DNA from: Deltaproteobacteria bacterium
GTDB taxonomy: Bacteria; Myxococcota_A; Polyangia; Polyangiales; Ga0077539
DNA length: 64,000 nt
Reading direction: 5' to 3'
Assembly (NCBI GenBank): GCA_030694465.1
Contig: JAUXYJ010000094.1
Span: forward strand, 51,286 to 115,285
Shown here piece after piece: positions 52,942 to 61,283 of the stretch; within the stretch, counting starts at the first letter, position 1, and every line of letters starts with the position of its first letter. Under the pieces are notes generated by a model. It made no database searches, was not told the origin of the DNA, and saw only the letters and a list, made by a program, of their open reading frames with translations. Position numbers and translations under genes: made by a program.

Positions 52942-53634
52942 TCATGGTTTGCTCGGAGCCCGCTGTCGAAGTCCCACCAGCGCTTGCATCACCGCGTCGG
53001 CCGTCCCCGGCTCCATCGTGCCACTGAGCGCCCGCGCCTGGGTCTCGTCTGCCATCGCTTTGCGCCAGCGTGAGTGCTGCTGCTGGAGCGTCGCGCGCTC
53101 TTTGGCCCGCGTGTCAGGGCTTGGATCCGCGTCCAAAAAGTCGTCGAGACTCCGCGCTTCACCCCGCGCAAGCGCAAAGACCTGCTCACGGACATCACAC
53201 AGCGCAGGTCTGCGCTCGCAGACCGTGGCATCCAGACGCTCAAGCACATCCGCGACTTCGCCCGAGAGCAGCTCAGGCTCTTCGTAGCGCGGCGCCTCGA
53301 TGCGCTCTTCGACCAGCGGCTCGGTCATCCGAGCGTTGCGCTTGCGCAAGTGGTCGACAAAGAGCGAGACCAACATCCGCTCAAGATAGCTGCTCGCTGC
53401 GCCCTCGTACTGCACCTCGAGCCTGATCCCTCCGCGCTGAATCTGCCTGAAAATTTTCAGCAGCAAATCGTTGACAACATCATCCCGAATCGCGTCCGGA
53501 ACGCGCCTCCGCGTACACCTCCGACGCACCTCTCGCTCCAGCCTCTCAAAGCGCGCGCTCAGCTCGCGTCCCTGACCCGCTGGCGTCGTGAGCGCCTGCA
53601 AGATCCATGGCTCTCTGGGATCGGGCTCGCTCAC
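52942..53634 (-). CDS. ECF sigma-like protein with atypical C-terminus
   Basis: 230 residues, GTG start overlapping the DUF3800-like stop by four bases. Residues about 45-105 resemble sigma region 2: RRVPDAIRDDVVNDLLLKIF then SYLERMLVSLFVDHLRKRNA, the core-binding and -10-recognition part. The expected region 4 helix-turn-helix is not seen. The C-terminal half is a charged helical stretch with a Cys pair (ATVCERRPALCDVREQVFAL). It may be a divergent sigma factor or a regulator derived from one. A palindrome CTGAAAATTTTCAG lies inside the gene. Confidence 0.6.
   Translation of the reverse strand: MSEPDPREPWILQALTTPAGQGRELSARFERLEREVRRRCTRRRVPDAIRDDVVNDLLLKIFRQIQRGGIRLEVQYEGAASSYLERMLVSLFVDHLRKRNARMTEPLVEERIEAPRYEEPELLSGEVADVLERLDATVCERRPALCDVREQVFALARGEARSLDDFLDADPSPDTRAKERATLQQQHSRWRKAMADETQARALSGTMEPGTADAVMQALVGLRQRAPSKP
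53447..53460. repeat. Perfect palindrome CTGAAAATTTTCAG
   Basis: Fourteen-base perfect palindrome inside the sigma-like gene, matching the window-wide consensus CTGCAAATTTGCAG at 12 of 14 positions. Confidence 0.6.
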
Positions 53635-54899
53635 GGCTTGTCACCTCGGACACGCTCTAGCCACGCGAGATCCATCGCGATCACATCGTTGCACCACTGC
53701 GGACGCGACGGAGTCCACGGCGGCGACTGCGCTTCAAACGAGCAACGTCGAACCTCGCGCCAGGGCTCGGGCGGCACCAACGTAGGCAGCCGCACATCGC
53801 GCGGTTCGCTCGACGGAACCATCGTCAACGGCAGCCCCACGATGGCCTCGATGGCTGACGCAAGCTGTTCCCACCCAAGCGTCGTCTTGCGCAGCGCGCG
53901 GCCCACCGTGTTCGCGACAAAGTCTGCCAGCACCGTGCCCGCAGGAGGATCGAGCCGATAGTCCACCACAGTCGACGCAATCAGCCGCACGCGCGCGTCG
54001 GTCGCAGCACCCTTGGGCACAGGATAGAGCGCAAACTGCTCAGCTCTCCGAACGCACGCCGTGACATCCGCGATGCGCAGCGCGATGGTCCCCAACACGT
54101 CTGCACGCACATTGCGCCGCGCAACATGAATTCTCACCTCTTCGTTGCGCCCTTCGCGAGACCTCAAGAGCACAAATACCCGCTCAAAGACCGTCTCAAG
54201 TGCGGCCAAGTAGCGATCGATCTCGCCAGACTCGGGCCCCATCGACGCGATCACCGCGACGTTGTCCTCGCCCACATGCGTACGCAGCGCTCGCAGCAAC
54301 ATCTGCTGGCTGCGAACCAGCTGCTCGCTTCGCAGCGTCAGCACCGCCGCCTCGCGGGGTGCAGCGTACTGAATCCAGTCCCAACCCCGCTGAAGCTCTG
54401 GCAGCCTAAGCCTCACCCCCGCCCGCGCGTGGTCACGAAAAGCGACCGCATCCGAATCGCGCGCTTGGTCTAACTGCCGCACCAGCGCAGCGAGATCTGA
54501 CGCGATCGGCGAGGATTTTTGCTGTACCGAGGACTGACGCATCCAGCCCGCTAGGAGCGTCGCCGGCACCCGAAGCTCCGTCGCGTGGGGCGGCCATGGC
54601 ATCTCACACACGAGGCTCTGCAGAGTCTGCCGCAGCCCCATGTCCAGCGCGTGCGCGCCGTCGGTCTGCACCAGCAGCCCCACGACGACGGAGGGTTGCT
54701 GACCATCAAAGCTGCCCGACTCATCGAGAAACAGCTCCCAGCGGCGTGTGTCGTTTTTGGACCCCACAACACTCGGCAAAATAACACAGCCCTGTGCCCC
54801 AAAGCACCCCGTTGCACGATTTGATCGCACAAGGCCCACAACGCGGACTGCACGACACCTGTCTAGAATCGCCTGCAAAATTGCACGCAGTGACTGCAT
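53631..54899 (-). CDS. DUF3800-like protein (predicted RNase H-fold)
   Basis: 422 residues from the ATG at 54899. The segment RRWELFLDESGSFDG, followed by hydrophobic VVVGLLVQ, is the signature opening of DUF3800, a family with a predicted RNase H-like fold often found near mobile or defence genes. Downstream, an acidic SMGPESGEIDRYLAALETVF and IALRIADVTACVRRAEQFAL fit later core elements. The first 45 residues before the domain may not be translated: a GTG at 54767 would start four codons before the signature (MGSKNDTRRW). It is first in the four-gene operon and divergent from the TPR protein gene. Confidence 0.68.
   Translation of the reverse strand: MQSLRAILQAILDRCRAVRVVGLVRSNRATGCFGAQGCVILPSVVGSKNDTRRWELFLDESGSFDGQQPSVVVGLLVQTDGAHALDMGLRQTLQSLVCEMPWPPHATELRVPATLLAGWMRQSSVQQKSSPIASDLAALVRQLDQARDSDAVAFRDHARAGVRLRLPELQRGWDWIQYAAPREAAVLTLRSEQLVRSQQMLLRALRTHVGEDNVAVIASMGPESGEIDRYLAALETVFERVFVLLRSREGRNEEVRIHVARRNVRADVLGTIALRIADVTACVRRAEQFALYPVPKGAATDARVRLIASTVVDYRLDPPAGTVLADFVANTVGRALRKTTLGWEQLASAIEAIVGLPLTMVPSSEPRDVRLPTLVPPEPWREVRRCSFEAQSPPWTPSRPQWCNDVIAMDLAWLERVRGDKP
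54875..54884. repeat. AT-rich decamer GCAAAATTGC
   Basis: Exact copy of the recurrent decamer near the start of the DUF3800-like gene. It would be promoter-proximal non-coding DNA if the GTG at 54767 is the true start. Confidence 0.6.
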
Positions 54900-55169
54900 C
54901 GTGCGCGCCACGCTCACCGTCGCTCCCCTACGCGCAATGCACCGTTCGCCACCTCACACCGCCCCTTCGACACACGAGCACCGACCAGAGAATCGCCCGA
55001 GCCCGACAAGGCACGGCAACGCCGCCGTGCGAAGTGGATCTGCCGCCCAGGGGCGACGGGCGAATTTTTCGGTCGGCGCTCCAGGTCACCCGACTCAGCG
55101 CGCCGCCGATGAGGGCCCGCGCTGCAATTGGCCAGAGCCTCCAGAATGTGCTGAATTGCCGCTCACTTC
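54900..55169. other. 270-base divergent intergenic region
   Basis: Separates the DUF3800-like operon (minus) from the TPR protein gene (plus) and should hold both promoters. No clear boxes or hairpins are visible. Short open frames cross it on the plus strand but lack any recognisable protein feature. Confidence 0.4.
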
Positions 55170-55976
55170 ATGCACCACTCGTTTCGGCGGCGATGTCCGT
55201 CTCTGTTGGCAAGCCTCGTCGCGGTCACCCTCATCGGCGCTGTGGCCCCCTCTGCGCAAGCCCAAACGCGGCCCCCAGCAGCCTCGCCCACCGCAGAGGT
55301 TCGCGAGCTCTTTCGCCGCGGAACCGCCGCGTTCGACGCCCGCGATTTCGAGACCGCCCTCCGGAGCTACCAGAGCGCCTACATCGCGTCCGAGCAGCCC
55401 GAGTTCTTGCTCAACATCGCCTCGTGCTTTGAGCAACTCAACCGACTCCCCGACGCGCGCGCCTCGCTCCAGCGCTACCTCGACACCGCACAAAATATCC
55501 CCGACCGCGCGCGCCTCGAAGCGCGCATCCGTGAGCTCGACGCGCGAATCCAAGGGACAGCCGTCGTGACCCCACCCGTCGTGACCCCACCCGTCGTGAC
55601 CCCGCCCGTCGTGACCCCCCCGCGTGTTGCCCCACCGCCTCCCGCGGCGCCCGCATGGCCCTGGGTGCTCGTCGGAGTCGGCGGCGCGATGATGGCCGGC
55701 GCGATCATCCCGCTGGTCCTCACGCCCGACCCCAGCCACTGCATGGGGCAGGCGGCAGGCAGCCCTTCATGCACCGAGCACACCTACCTCGACCAGCTCG
55801 GGCGCGCCAACACCTACCCTGCCATCGGCGCGACGCTCCTCGGCGTCGGCGGCGCGCTGGCGATCACAGGCCTCATCACCGCGATCGTGCTGCGCCCCTC
55901 GACCACCCAAGAGAGCTCCCCTCGCACGGCCCTGCGGATCACGCCCACAAGCATCGAGGTATCCGGTGCGTTTTAG
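55170..55976 (+). CDS. Periplasmic TPR protein with C-terminal membrane segments
   Basis: 268 residues with a signal peptide (LLASLVAVTLIGAVAPSAQAQ). TPR-like helices cover about 42-125 (ELFRRGTAAFDARDFETALRSY, FLLNIASCFEQLNRLPDARASL). A Pro-Val-Thr linker of five-residue repeats follows (DNA repeat 55561-55620), then two membrane segments (WVLVGVGGAMMAGAIIPLVL and ATLLGVGGALAITGLITAIV). This layout is frequent in Myxococcota envelope proteins of unknown role. Its 3' end overlaps the next gene by 11 bases. Confidence 0.75.
   Translation: MHHSFRRRCPSLLASLVAVTLIGAVAPSAQAQTRPPAASPTAEVRELFRRGTAAFDARDFETALRSYQSAYIASEQPEFLLNIASCFEQLNRLPDARASLQRYLDTAQNIPDRARLEARIRELDARIQGTAVVTPPVVTPPVVTPPVVTPPRVAPPPPAAPAWPWVLVGVGGAMMAGAIIPLVLTPDPSHCMGQAAGSPSCTEHTYLDQLGRANTYPAIGATLLGVGGALAITGLITAIVLRPSTTQESSPRTALRITPTSIEVSGAF
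55561..55620 (+). repeat. 15-bp tandem repeat coding Pro-Pro-Val-Val-Thr
   Basis: Four copies of a 15-base unit (CCGTCGTGACCCCAC and near-identical forms) inside the TPR protein gene. In-frame, so length changes would only alter linker size. Confidence 0.75.
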
Positions 55977-57996
55977 AGCAGCGCTGCGAGCGTGTTTCTC
56001 TTTGCTCTCGCTTACTTTGCTCAGCGCAAGCGCCTGCACAAAGCCCGCGTACCGCTGCGCCAGCGACACCGACTGCAACGGCACTACTCCCCAAGGACAG
56101 TGTATCCAGAGCCCAAGCAACGGCCGCGTGTGCGCTGTGCCCGAGCCCCCTACGCCTGCATGCGCGAGCGGCCTTCGCTACGCACCCAGCTCAGGACTCG
56201 CGCCCGCGTGTCACACAGCCGCCGCTCGCGAGGATGTGGTCACGGACACCTCGGACGCGAGCGACGCACCGAGCGACGCACCGAGCGACGCAGACGCGGG
56301 GTCTACCTGCCTCCGCATCGAGCCCGCGATGGCCCCGATAGCCCCCGTGGGTCCCGCCCCTTGCGAGGTGCGCGCCATCTCGCCGCTTCCGTCGACCAGC
56401 CTACGCAGCCGCACCGTCGAGTGGCTCGCTCTCGCTGGCGACGGCGTCACCAACGTCCGCGTCGCCGTCTTGCCGCCCCTCCCCGGCATGACACCCATCG
56501 TCGAAGAGCGCCTCTCCCCAGGGGCCGTGACCAACACCCACATCGGCACAAGCGACCTCGGATCCGTGGACCCACGATCCCCCTCGTCGGTGCGCTGGCA
56601 GCTCTCGTGGACGTGCAACGCTGTCCAACGGCTCTCACCGACCTACACGCTCGTCCTGCCGCGCCCCTACCGGTTTGACTCCTGCAGCGCCGGAGGCACC
56701 GCGGTCGCAAGCGACTACAATGGCGGTCGCAACGGCCTAGGCCCCATCGTGGACTTGGACCGCGATGGTCGCCCCGACTTGGTGATCTCTTCGGGCGGTA
56801 CGATCCGAACCTGGCGCAGCAATGGCACGGCCATTCACAGCGGATCGACGCTCAACCAGCAGTGCCTCACCGGAGGCGGGATGGGTGAGTCCGCCAGTCT
56901 TGGCCGAACTATCCGCGCGATCGGCGACGCCGATGGAGACGGTGTCACCGATTTTCTCCTGGGAAGCTGTGGCCCCGATGACAACTCTGCGCTCTGCACC
57001 GGCGTCGCCATCGCCTATGGCCAGGCCCCCTCAAGCGAGTCCACCACCGCGGGCATCCGCGAGGTCCGTACGCTCGCAGTCGCTGTCCCCGCGGGCCTTC
57101 AAGGCTGCAGTGTGGGCGCCTCGCTGAGCCCCCTCGGGGACGTCAACAACGACGGCCTCGCCGACGCGGTCATCGGCACGCCCTGCGACGACTCCGGGGC
57201 CGTACACCTCGTGCTAGGCAATCGCAACGCGAGGCCCGGGGTCCGGCTGCTCTTGATCCCACGGACGGTTGACCCGACGGCCCAGTTCGGCCGCGCAGTG
57301 GCGTTCGCGGGCTACAACAACACCACGCCACCGCTGCCGCTCCTCGCGGTGATGTCAAGCCGAAGCGTTCACACGTACACGATCAGCCCAGACGCGACCC
57401 TGTCAGCCTATTCCGGTGTCTTCCCTGGCAGCGCGAACCCCGCGCTGATGCCGAACCAGGTCATCATGGGGAGCATGCGCCTGCAGGGCGACACTGGAGG
57501 CCTCGCCGATCGCCCGATGCTCACCCTCTCCCTCCAGCCTACAACCGGAACCCAGCAAGCTTGGGGCGTCCGCTTCGAAGATTCCCAGGCCCTCAACGGC
57601 GCGTTGACGAGCGCCATCATGACAAGCACGGGCTTCGGCCTCGCTGGCCCTGCGGACCTCGACAGCGACGGGCGCGCCGACGCGCTCATGCTTGGCCCCG
57701 ATCGCCAATCCGTCATTGCAAATCTCGGAGGCCGTGGCCCAGCCCCCCTCGAGTCCCTCGGGCTGCCCGCCATGGAGGCGATCGGCGCGATCGAGTCCCT
57801 TGGCCCGATGCTCTTAGACAACCGTGACACCTTCGCCCTCCTCACCGAGAACATCAACTCGACGCAGTCCTCGTTCGTTCGCCTCTGCAGCGTCGCCAAC
57901 ACAAACCCTGACTGCGATACAACCAGCAGAATCACCTGCTCCGCGACCGCCGTGTTTCGCTTTCCGGTGGGCTCTCTCGCGATCGCCGGGCGCTAG
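55966..57996 (+). CDS. FG-GAP repeat lipoprotein, copy 1
   Basis: 676 residues from a GTG at 55966. The signal ends LLSASAC (lipobox). Next comes a disulfide-rich module YRCASDTDCNGTTPQGQCI (about 29-47), an Asp/Ser/Ala linker (about 90-112), a beta domain and then FG-GAP-like blades with calcium-loop motifs DLDRDGRPDLV, GDADGDGVTDFL, GDVNNDGLADAV and DLDSDGRADALM. These build an extracellular beta-propeller anchored to the outer membrane, as in integrin-like surface proteins; the ligand is unknown. The next gene is a paralogue sharing an identical 57-base block. Confidence 0.85.
   Translation: MRFRAALRACFSLLSLTLLSASACTKPAYRCASDTDCNGTTPQGQCIQSPSNGRVCAVPEPPTPACASGLRYAPSSGLAPACHTAAAREDVVTDTSDASDAPSDAPSDADAGSTCLRIEPAMAPIAPVGPAPCEVRAISPLPSTSLRSRTVEWLALAGDGVTNVRVAVLPPLPGMTPIVEERLSPGAVTNTHIGTSDLGSVDPRSPSSVRWQLSWTCNAVQRLSPTYTLVLPRPYRFDSCSAGGTAVASDYNGGRNGLGPIVDLDRDGRPDLVISSGGTIRTWRSNGTAIHSGSTLNQQCLTGGGMGESASLGRTIRAIGDADGDGVTDFLLGSCGPDDNSALCTGVAIAYGQAPSSESTTAGIREVRTLAVAVPAGLQGCSVGASLSPLGDVNNDGLADAVIGTPCDDSGAVHLVLGNRNARPGVRLLLIPRTVDPTAQFGRAVAFAGYNNTTPPLPLLAVMSSRSVHTYTISPDATLSAYSGVFPGSANPALMPNQVIMGSMRLQGDTGGLADRPMLTLSLQPTTGTQQAWGVRFEDSQALNGALTSAIMTSTGFGLAGPADLDSDGRADALMLGPDRQSVIANLGGRGPAPLESLGLPAMEAIGAIESLGPMLLDNRDTFALLTENINSTQSSFVRLCSVANTNPDCDTTSRITCSATAVFRFPVGSLAIAGR
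56050..56106 (+). repeat. 57-base block identical to 58106-58162
   Basis: Lies in the Cys-rich module of the first FG-GAP lipoprotein. It is identical base for base to the matching block of its otherwise clearly diverged paralogue, including silent positions. Confidence 0.85.
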
Positions 57997-58033
57997 CCTT
58001 CTCCCCCGCGCTCCCATCCTCGATCGCAACACC

Positions 58034-60112
58034 ATGACCCGACGCCCCCAAGCCCTCCCGCTGCTCGCCCTCGCCCTCGCGCTCACGGCCTGCTCGCGCC
58101 CAGCCTACCGCTGCGCCAGCGACACCGACTGCAACGGCACTACTCCCCAAGGACAGTGTATCGAGCGCTCCGCAGGCCAAGGAGTCTGTGCCATCACTGC
58201 GCCCACGTGCCCCTCGGCGCTCCGGTACTCGCCCTCTGCCGGCCGCAGCGAGGCCTGCGTCACCGTGGCCAACGCCGACGTCCTCAATGACCTCGCTGAA
58301 GCCTCCCTGCCCGACGTCACTGTTGCCACCGATGCCACCGACGCCACGGACCCAACCGACGCCGCAGAGGTCATCGAAGCCCCAGACGCAAGCGACGCAA
58401 GCGACGCAAGCGACGCAAGCGACGCAAGCGACGCAGCCAACCCCGCCCGCTTCCCCACGCTGCCAGGGTTCTTTGACACCTGCACGCAGTCGATCGCTGT
58501 AGCCCCGGCGGCCAGCAGCACGGCAGCCCCGCCCATTGCAGCGTGCGAAATCCGTGTCCTCTCGCCCCTGCGCTCACACCACGCGCTCGGCCGCCGCATC
58601 CGCTGGCAAATCATCGGCGGAACCAGCGTCACCAATGTCGCCATCAACCTCATCATCGATGGGATCCCTCAGGCCCCGATCGCGGCGCCCTTCTCAGGCA
58701 TGACCTACAACGCAACGGTCGATCTCCCGAACAGCTCAGTGACTCCCCCACGCTCGCTCCAGTGGCAGATTAGCTCAACCTGCAACGGGATCCCGCAATC
58801 CACGGCTTTCACCGCCCTCACGCTGCCTGCCCCGATGCGCGGGGCCAGCTGCACGCTCACGCCCACCGAGCCCACGCGCAGCAGCGAGACCGTCACCCCC
58901 ATCGCGGACCTCTTTGGCAACTCCGGCGACCCAGACCTCGTGATCTCGCGCCCCGGCTTTGTCCACGTCTGGGGCAGCAGCGACACCACCCACGCGGTCT
59001 CGCTGAGTACCCCAGCGACCGTTTGCATCACCGGCGCGCCAAACCTCGGCACCACCCTCCGCGCGATCGGAGATGCCGACGGCGACGGCGCCACAGACTT
59101 CTTGCTCGGCACCTGCACCGACGTCTCCCCCGCGGCCGACTGCCAAGGGGTCGCCATCGCCTACGGTCGCAACGCCACTGCGCCCGGAGACGTGGTCTTC
59201 TCTGGCCTCCGCGCCATCACCCTCCTGCGCCGACTCGACCCCGCCGCCGACTGCCGCATCGGCTCAACCTTCACCAGCGTCGGAGACGTCAACAACGATG
59301 GCCTCGCCGACGTGGTCATCGGTACCACCTGCGGCGACTCCTCGTACCTCGAGCTCGTCCTTGGCGCCGCCGGCCGCGACCCCACCAGCCAGCTCCTCAC
59401 GCTCCCGTCGACCCCACCGGGCAGACCCATCCCATTTGGGCACTCGCGCTTGGCCTACGGCGGGCGCCGCGGCCCAGGCGCCCTGCTGGCCATCCGAGAG
59501 ACCAACCGGATCTCTGCCTACTCGCTCTCTGCGCTGGCGCTGAGCCCTTTTGGGACCCCGCAGACCCTCGCAAACCCCACCGGCTCGCTGCGCTGGGTGG
59601 GCGACCTCACCGAGGGGATCGAGCCGACCTCGTTCGTCTACTCCGAGGCCATCGCTGCTTTGAGCAACACGCTGCTCCAAGAGGTCCGCTTCGGCGCCAC
59701 GACCACACTCAACACACTCGCCACCGTCGGCACCGACCTCACCCACGGCTATGCGATCGCCGGCCCGGTGGACATCAACAGCGACGGCGTCGGCGACGTC
59801 GCCTGGGTCTCGCGTAACTTAGGTCAAATCCAGATCCGCACCAGCGCAGCGGTCACCATCGCGCGGATCCTCGCGCCGCGACCCGACGAGCTCGCCATCC
59901 GCGACATCGCCTCGGTGGGCACCATCCTAGGCCCCACGCGCGACGTGCTCGCCGTCGTCATCCAGCAGCCCACCGCGCGCCGTGTCGACGTCCTGCAGCT
60001 CTGCGCGGTCCCCGCCGGGGATGACCACTGCCGCGACTACACCCGCACGTTTGTCTGCGATCCTGCCAACGCCATCGCGATCCCCGCGGACGCCGTCGTC
60101 GTAGGCCGCTGA
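58034..60112 (+). CDS. FG-GAP repeat lipoprotein, copy 2
   Basis: 692 residues from the ATG at 58034. An upstream in-frame extension is rejected because it lies inside the preceding gene and lacks a signal. The signal ends LALTAC (lipobox). The Cys-rich module is identical over 19 residues to copy 1, followed by an Asp-Ala-Ser linker with a nine-base tandem repeat, a beta domain, and blades with GDADGDGATDFL, GDVNNDGLADVV and DINSDGVGDVA loops. Overall it is clearly paralogous to the previous gene but strongly diverged outside the Cys module. Calcium-dependent surface binding is inferred. Confidence 0.85.
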   Translation: MTRRPQALPLLALALALTACSRPAYRCASDTDCNGTTPQGQCIERSAGQGVCAITAPTCPSALRYSPSAGRSEACVTVANADVLNDLAEASLPDVTVATDATDATDPTDAAEVIEAPDASDASDASDASDASDAANPARFPTLPGFFDTCTQSIAVAPAASSTAAPPIAACEIRVLSPLRSHHALGRRIRWQIIGGTSVTNVAINLIIDGIPQAPIAAPFSGMTYNATVDLPNSSVTPPRSLQWQISSTCNGIPQSTAFTALTLPAPMRGASCTLTPTEPTRSSETVTPIADLFGNSGDPDLVISRPGFVHVWGSSDTTHAVSLSTPATVCITGAPNLGTTLRAIGDADGDGATDFLLGTCTDVSPAADCQGVAIAYGRNATAPGDVVFSGLRAITLLRRLDPAADCRIGSTFTSVGDVNNDGLADVVIGTTCGDSSYLELVLGAAGRDPTSQLLTLPSTPPGRPIPFGHSRLAYGGRRGPGALLAIRETNRISAYSLSALALSPFGTPQTLANPTGSLRWVGDLTEGIEPTSFVYSEAIAALSNTLLQEVRFGATTTLNTLATVGTDLTHGYAIAGPVDINSDGVGDVAWVSRNLGQIQIRTSAAVTIARILAPRPDELAIRDIASVGTILGPTRDVLAVVIQQPTARRVDVLQLCAVPAGDDHCRDYTRTFVCDPANAIAIPADAVVVGR
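58106..58162 (+). repeat. 57-base block identical to 56050-56106
   Basis: Second copy of the shared block, in the Cys-rich module of the second FG-GAP lipoprotein. Confidence 0.85.
58388..58435 (+). repeat. 9-bp tandem repeat coding Asp-Ala-Ser
   Basis: Five near-perfect copies of GCGACGCAA in the linker of the second FG-GAP lipoprotein. In-frame, low-complexity linker. Confidence 0.75.
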
Positions 60113-60122
60113 GCCCACCCCC

Positions 60123-60147
60123 GCGCTATCGCGCACACACATAGCGC
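60123..60147. terminator. Inverted repeat after the FG-GAP genes
   Basis: GCGCTAT (60123-60129) and ATAGCGC (60141-60147) pair perfectly with an 11-base loop, ten bases after the stop of the second FG-GAP gene. It fits a stem-loop terminator without a T tract, or an operator for the WYL gene downstream. The remaining gap to 60336 shows nothing else. Confidence 0.35.
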
Positions 60148-60336
60148 ACCGCGATCCGCGAGAGTCTGGGGGCTCACATCGAGGATCACACACCGCGCGG
60201 TTGCGCTCTTTGTTGTCAGCAAGACGCTCGCACGCTCGTCTTGCACTCCGAGCAGAGCGCACAGCGGCGCGGCGTCGCTTCGACGTGAGTCATCACGTCC
60301 GGCTGCAATCGATCTAGTCAACGCGAGGGATCAGGG

Positions 60337-61212
60337 ATGGGGAGACGCACTTCGATCGGGACGCTGCTTGAGCTGTTGGTGCTCTTGCTCGAGCGCGAGA
60401 GCGTCACGCTCACGACGCTCACAGTGGCCACTGGGCTCACACCACGCACGGTCCTCGCCCGCATCGCCGAGCTCACCGAGCACGGGCTCTGTGAGCGCTC
60501 ACCCCGCGACGACGAGCCCCGTTGGCACCTCGGACGACGCCTCGGAAAACACCGCGTGCTGCTCTCCACCGACCACGCCCAGCGCCTCGCCAGGCTCTTG
60601 CTCCGCCTCCCCGAGGGCGGCGAACGCGACGCCCTCTTCGCGCACCTCGATGCAGCCCTCACCCGCGCCCGCGCAAGCACGCACGGCACCGTCCTCGCGC
60701 CCCACGCGCCCACGGCCGACATCGCCCTGCTGGACACACTCGATCACGCGATGTCGCAGCGATACGTCCTGCGAATTCGCCTGCAAAACAACGACACCGC
60801 AGCCGAGAAGCTCGCCTCGATCAGCGCGATCGCCCTGACCTCACCGCCCGCGATCACCTTCTTCAACCACCACACGCAGCGCCCCGACAGCGCCCTCTTG
60901 GCGCACGTCACCTCCGCGCAGCGCGCGCACTCGATCGCGTTTGTGCACACAGAGCCCGAGCCCTCAGAGAGCCACTCGGTGCTCTGCGATGTCCAAGATC
61001 GCCCGGTCGACTCGCTGAGCACCACAGGGCTCGACGTCCAGACCATCGCCCTCCCCAACCACGCCACGCGCCTCCGCGTCCGCGGAAACCGCGATGACAT
61101 CGTCCGCTTCATCCTCGCCAACGCCCCGTTCGTCAGCCCGCTCGACCACGACATCAACGCCGAGGTGCTCTCACGCACCCAGGCCCTCCTCGAGCGCCCT
61201 CGCCTCCGCTAA
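60337..61212 (+). CDS. WYL-type transcriptional regulator (HTH plus WYL-like domain)
   Basis: 291 residues. An N-terminal winged helix (LLELLVLLLERESVTLTTLT then GLTPRTVLARIAELTEHGLC) is followed by a WYL-like domain from about 145 (LDHAMSQRYVLRIRLQ). A WCX-type end follows (DDIVRFILANAPFVSPLDHD then SRTQALLERP). WYL regulators bind nucleotides or DNA ends and often control defence or stress loci, but several residues of the WYL signature itself are not conserved here. The gene stands alone between the FG-GAP gene and a membrane protein; its target is unknown. Confidence 0.65.
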   Translation: MGRRTSIGTLLELLVLLLERESVTLTTLTVATGLTPRTVLARIAELTEHGLCERSPRDDEPRWHLGRRLGKHRVLLSTDHAQRLARLLLRLPEGGERDALFAHLDAALTRARASTHGTVLAPHAPTADIALLDTLDHAMSQRYVLRIRLQNNDTAAEKLASISAIALTSPPAITFFNHHTQRPDSALLAHVTSAQRAHSIAFVHTEPEPSESHSVLCDVQDRPVDSLSTTGLDVQTIALPNHATRLRVRGNRDDIVRFILANAPFVSPLDHDINAEVLSRTQALLERPRLR

Positions 61213-61283
61213 CGCCCCCTGTCGCTTTCGCGATGGGGCGCTCTTGCCCGATCGCGCGCAGCCCACTTCTTGGAGTCCCACCC

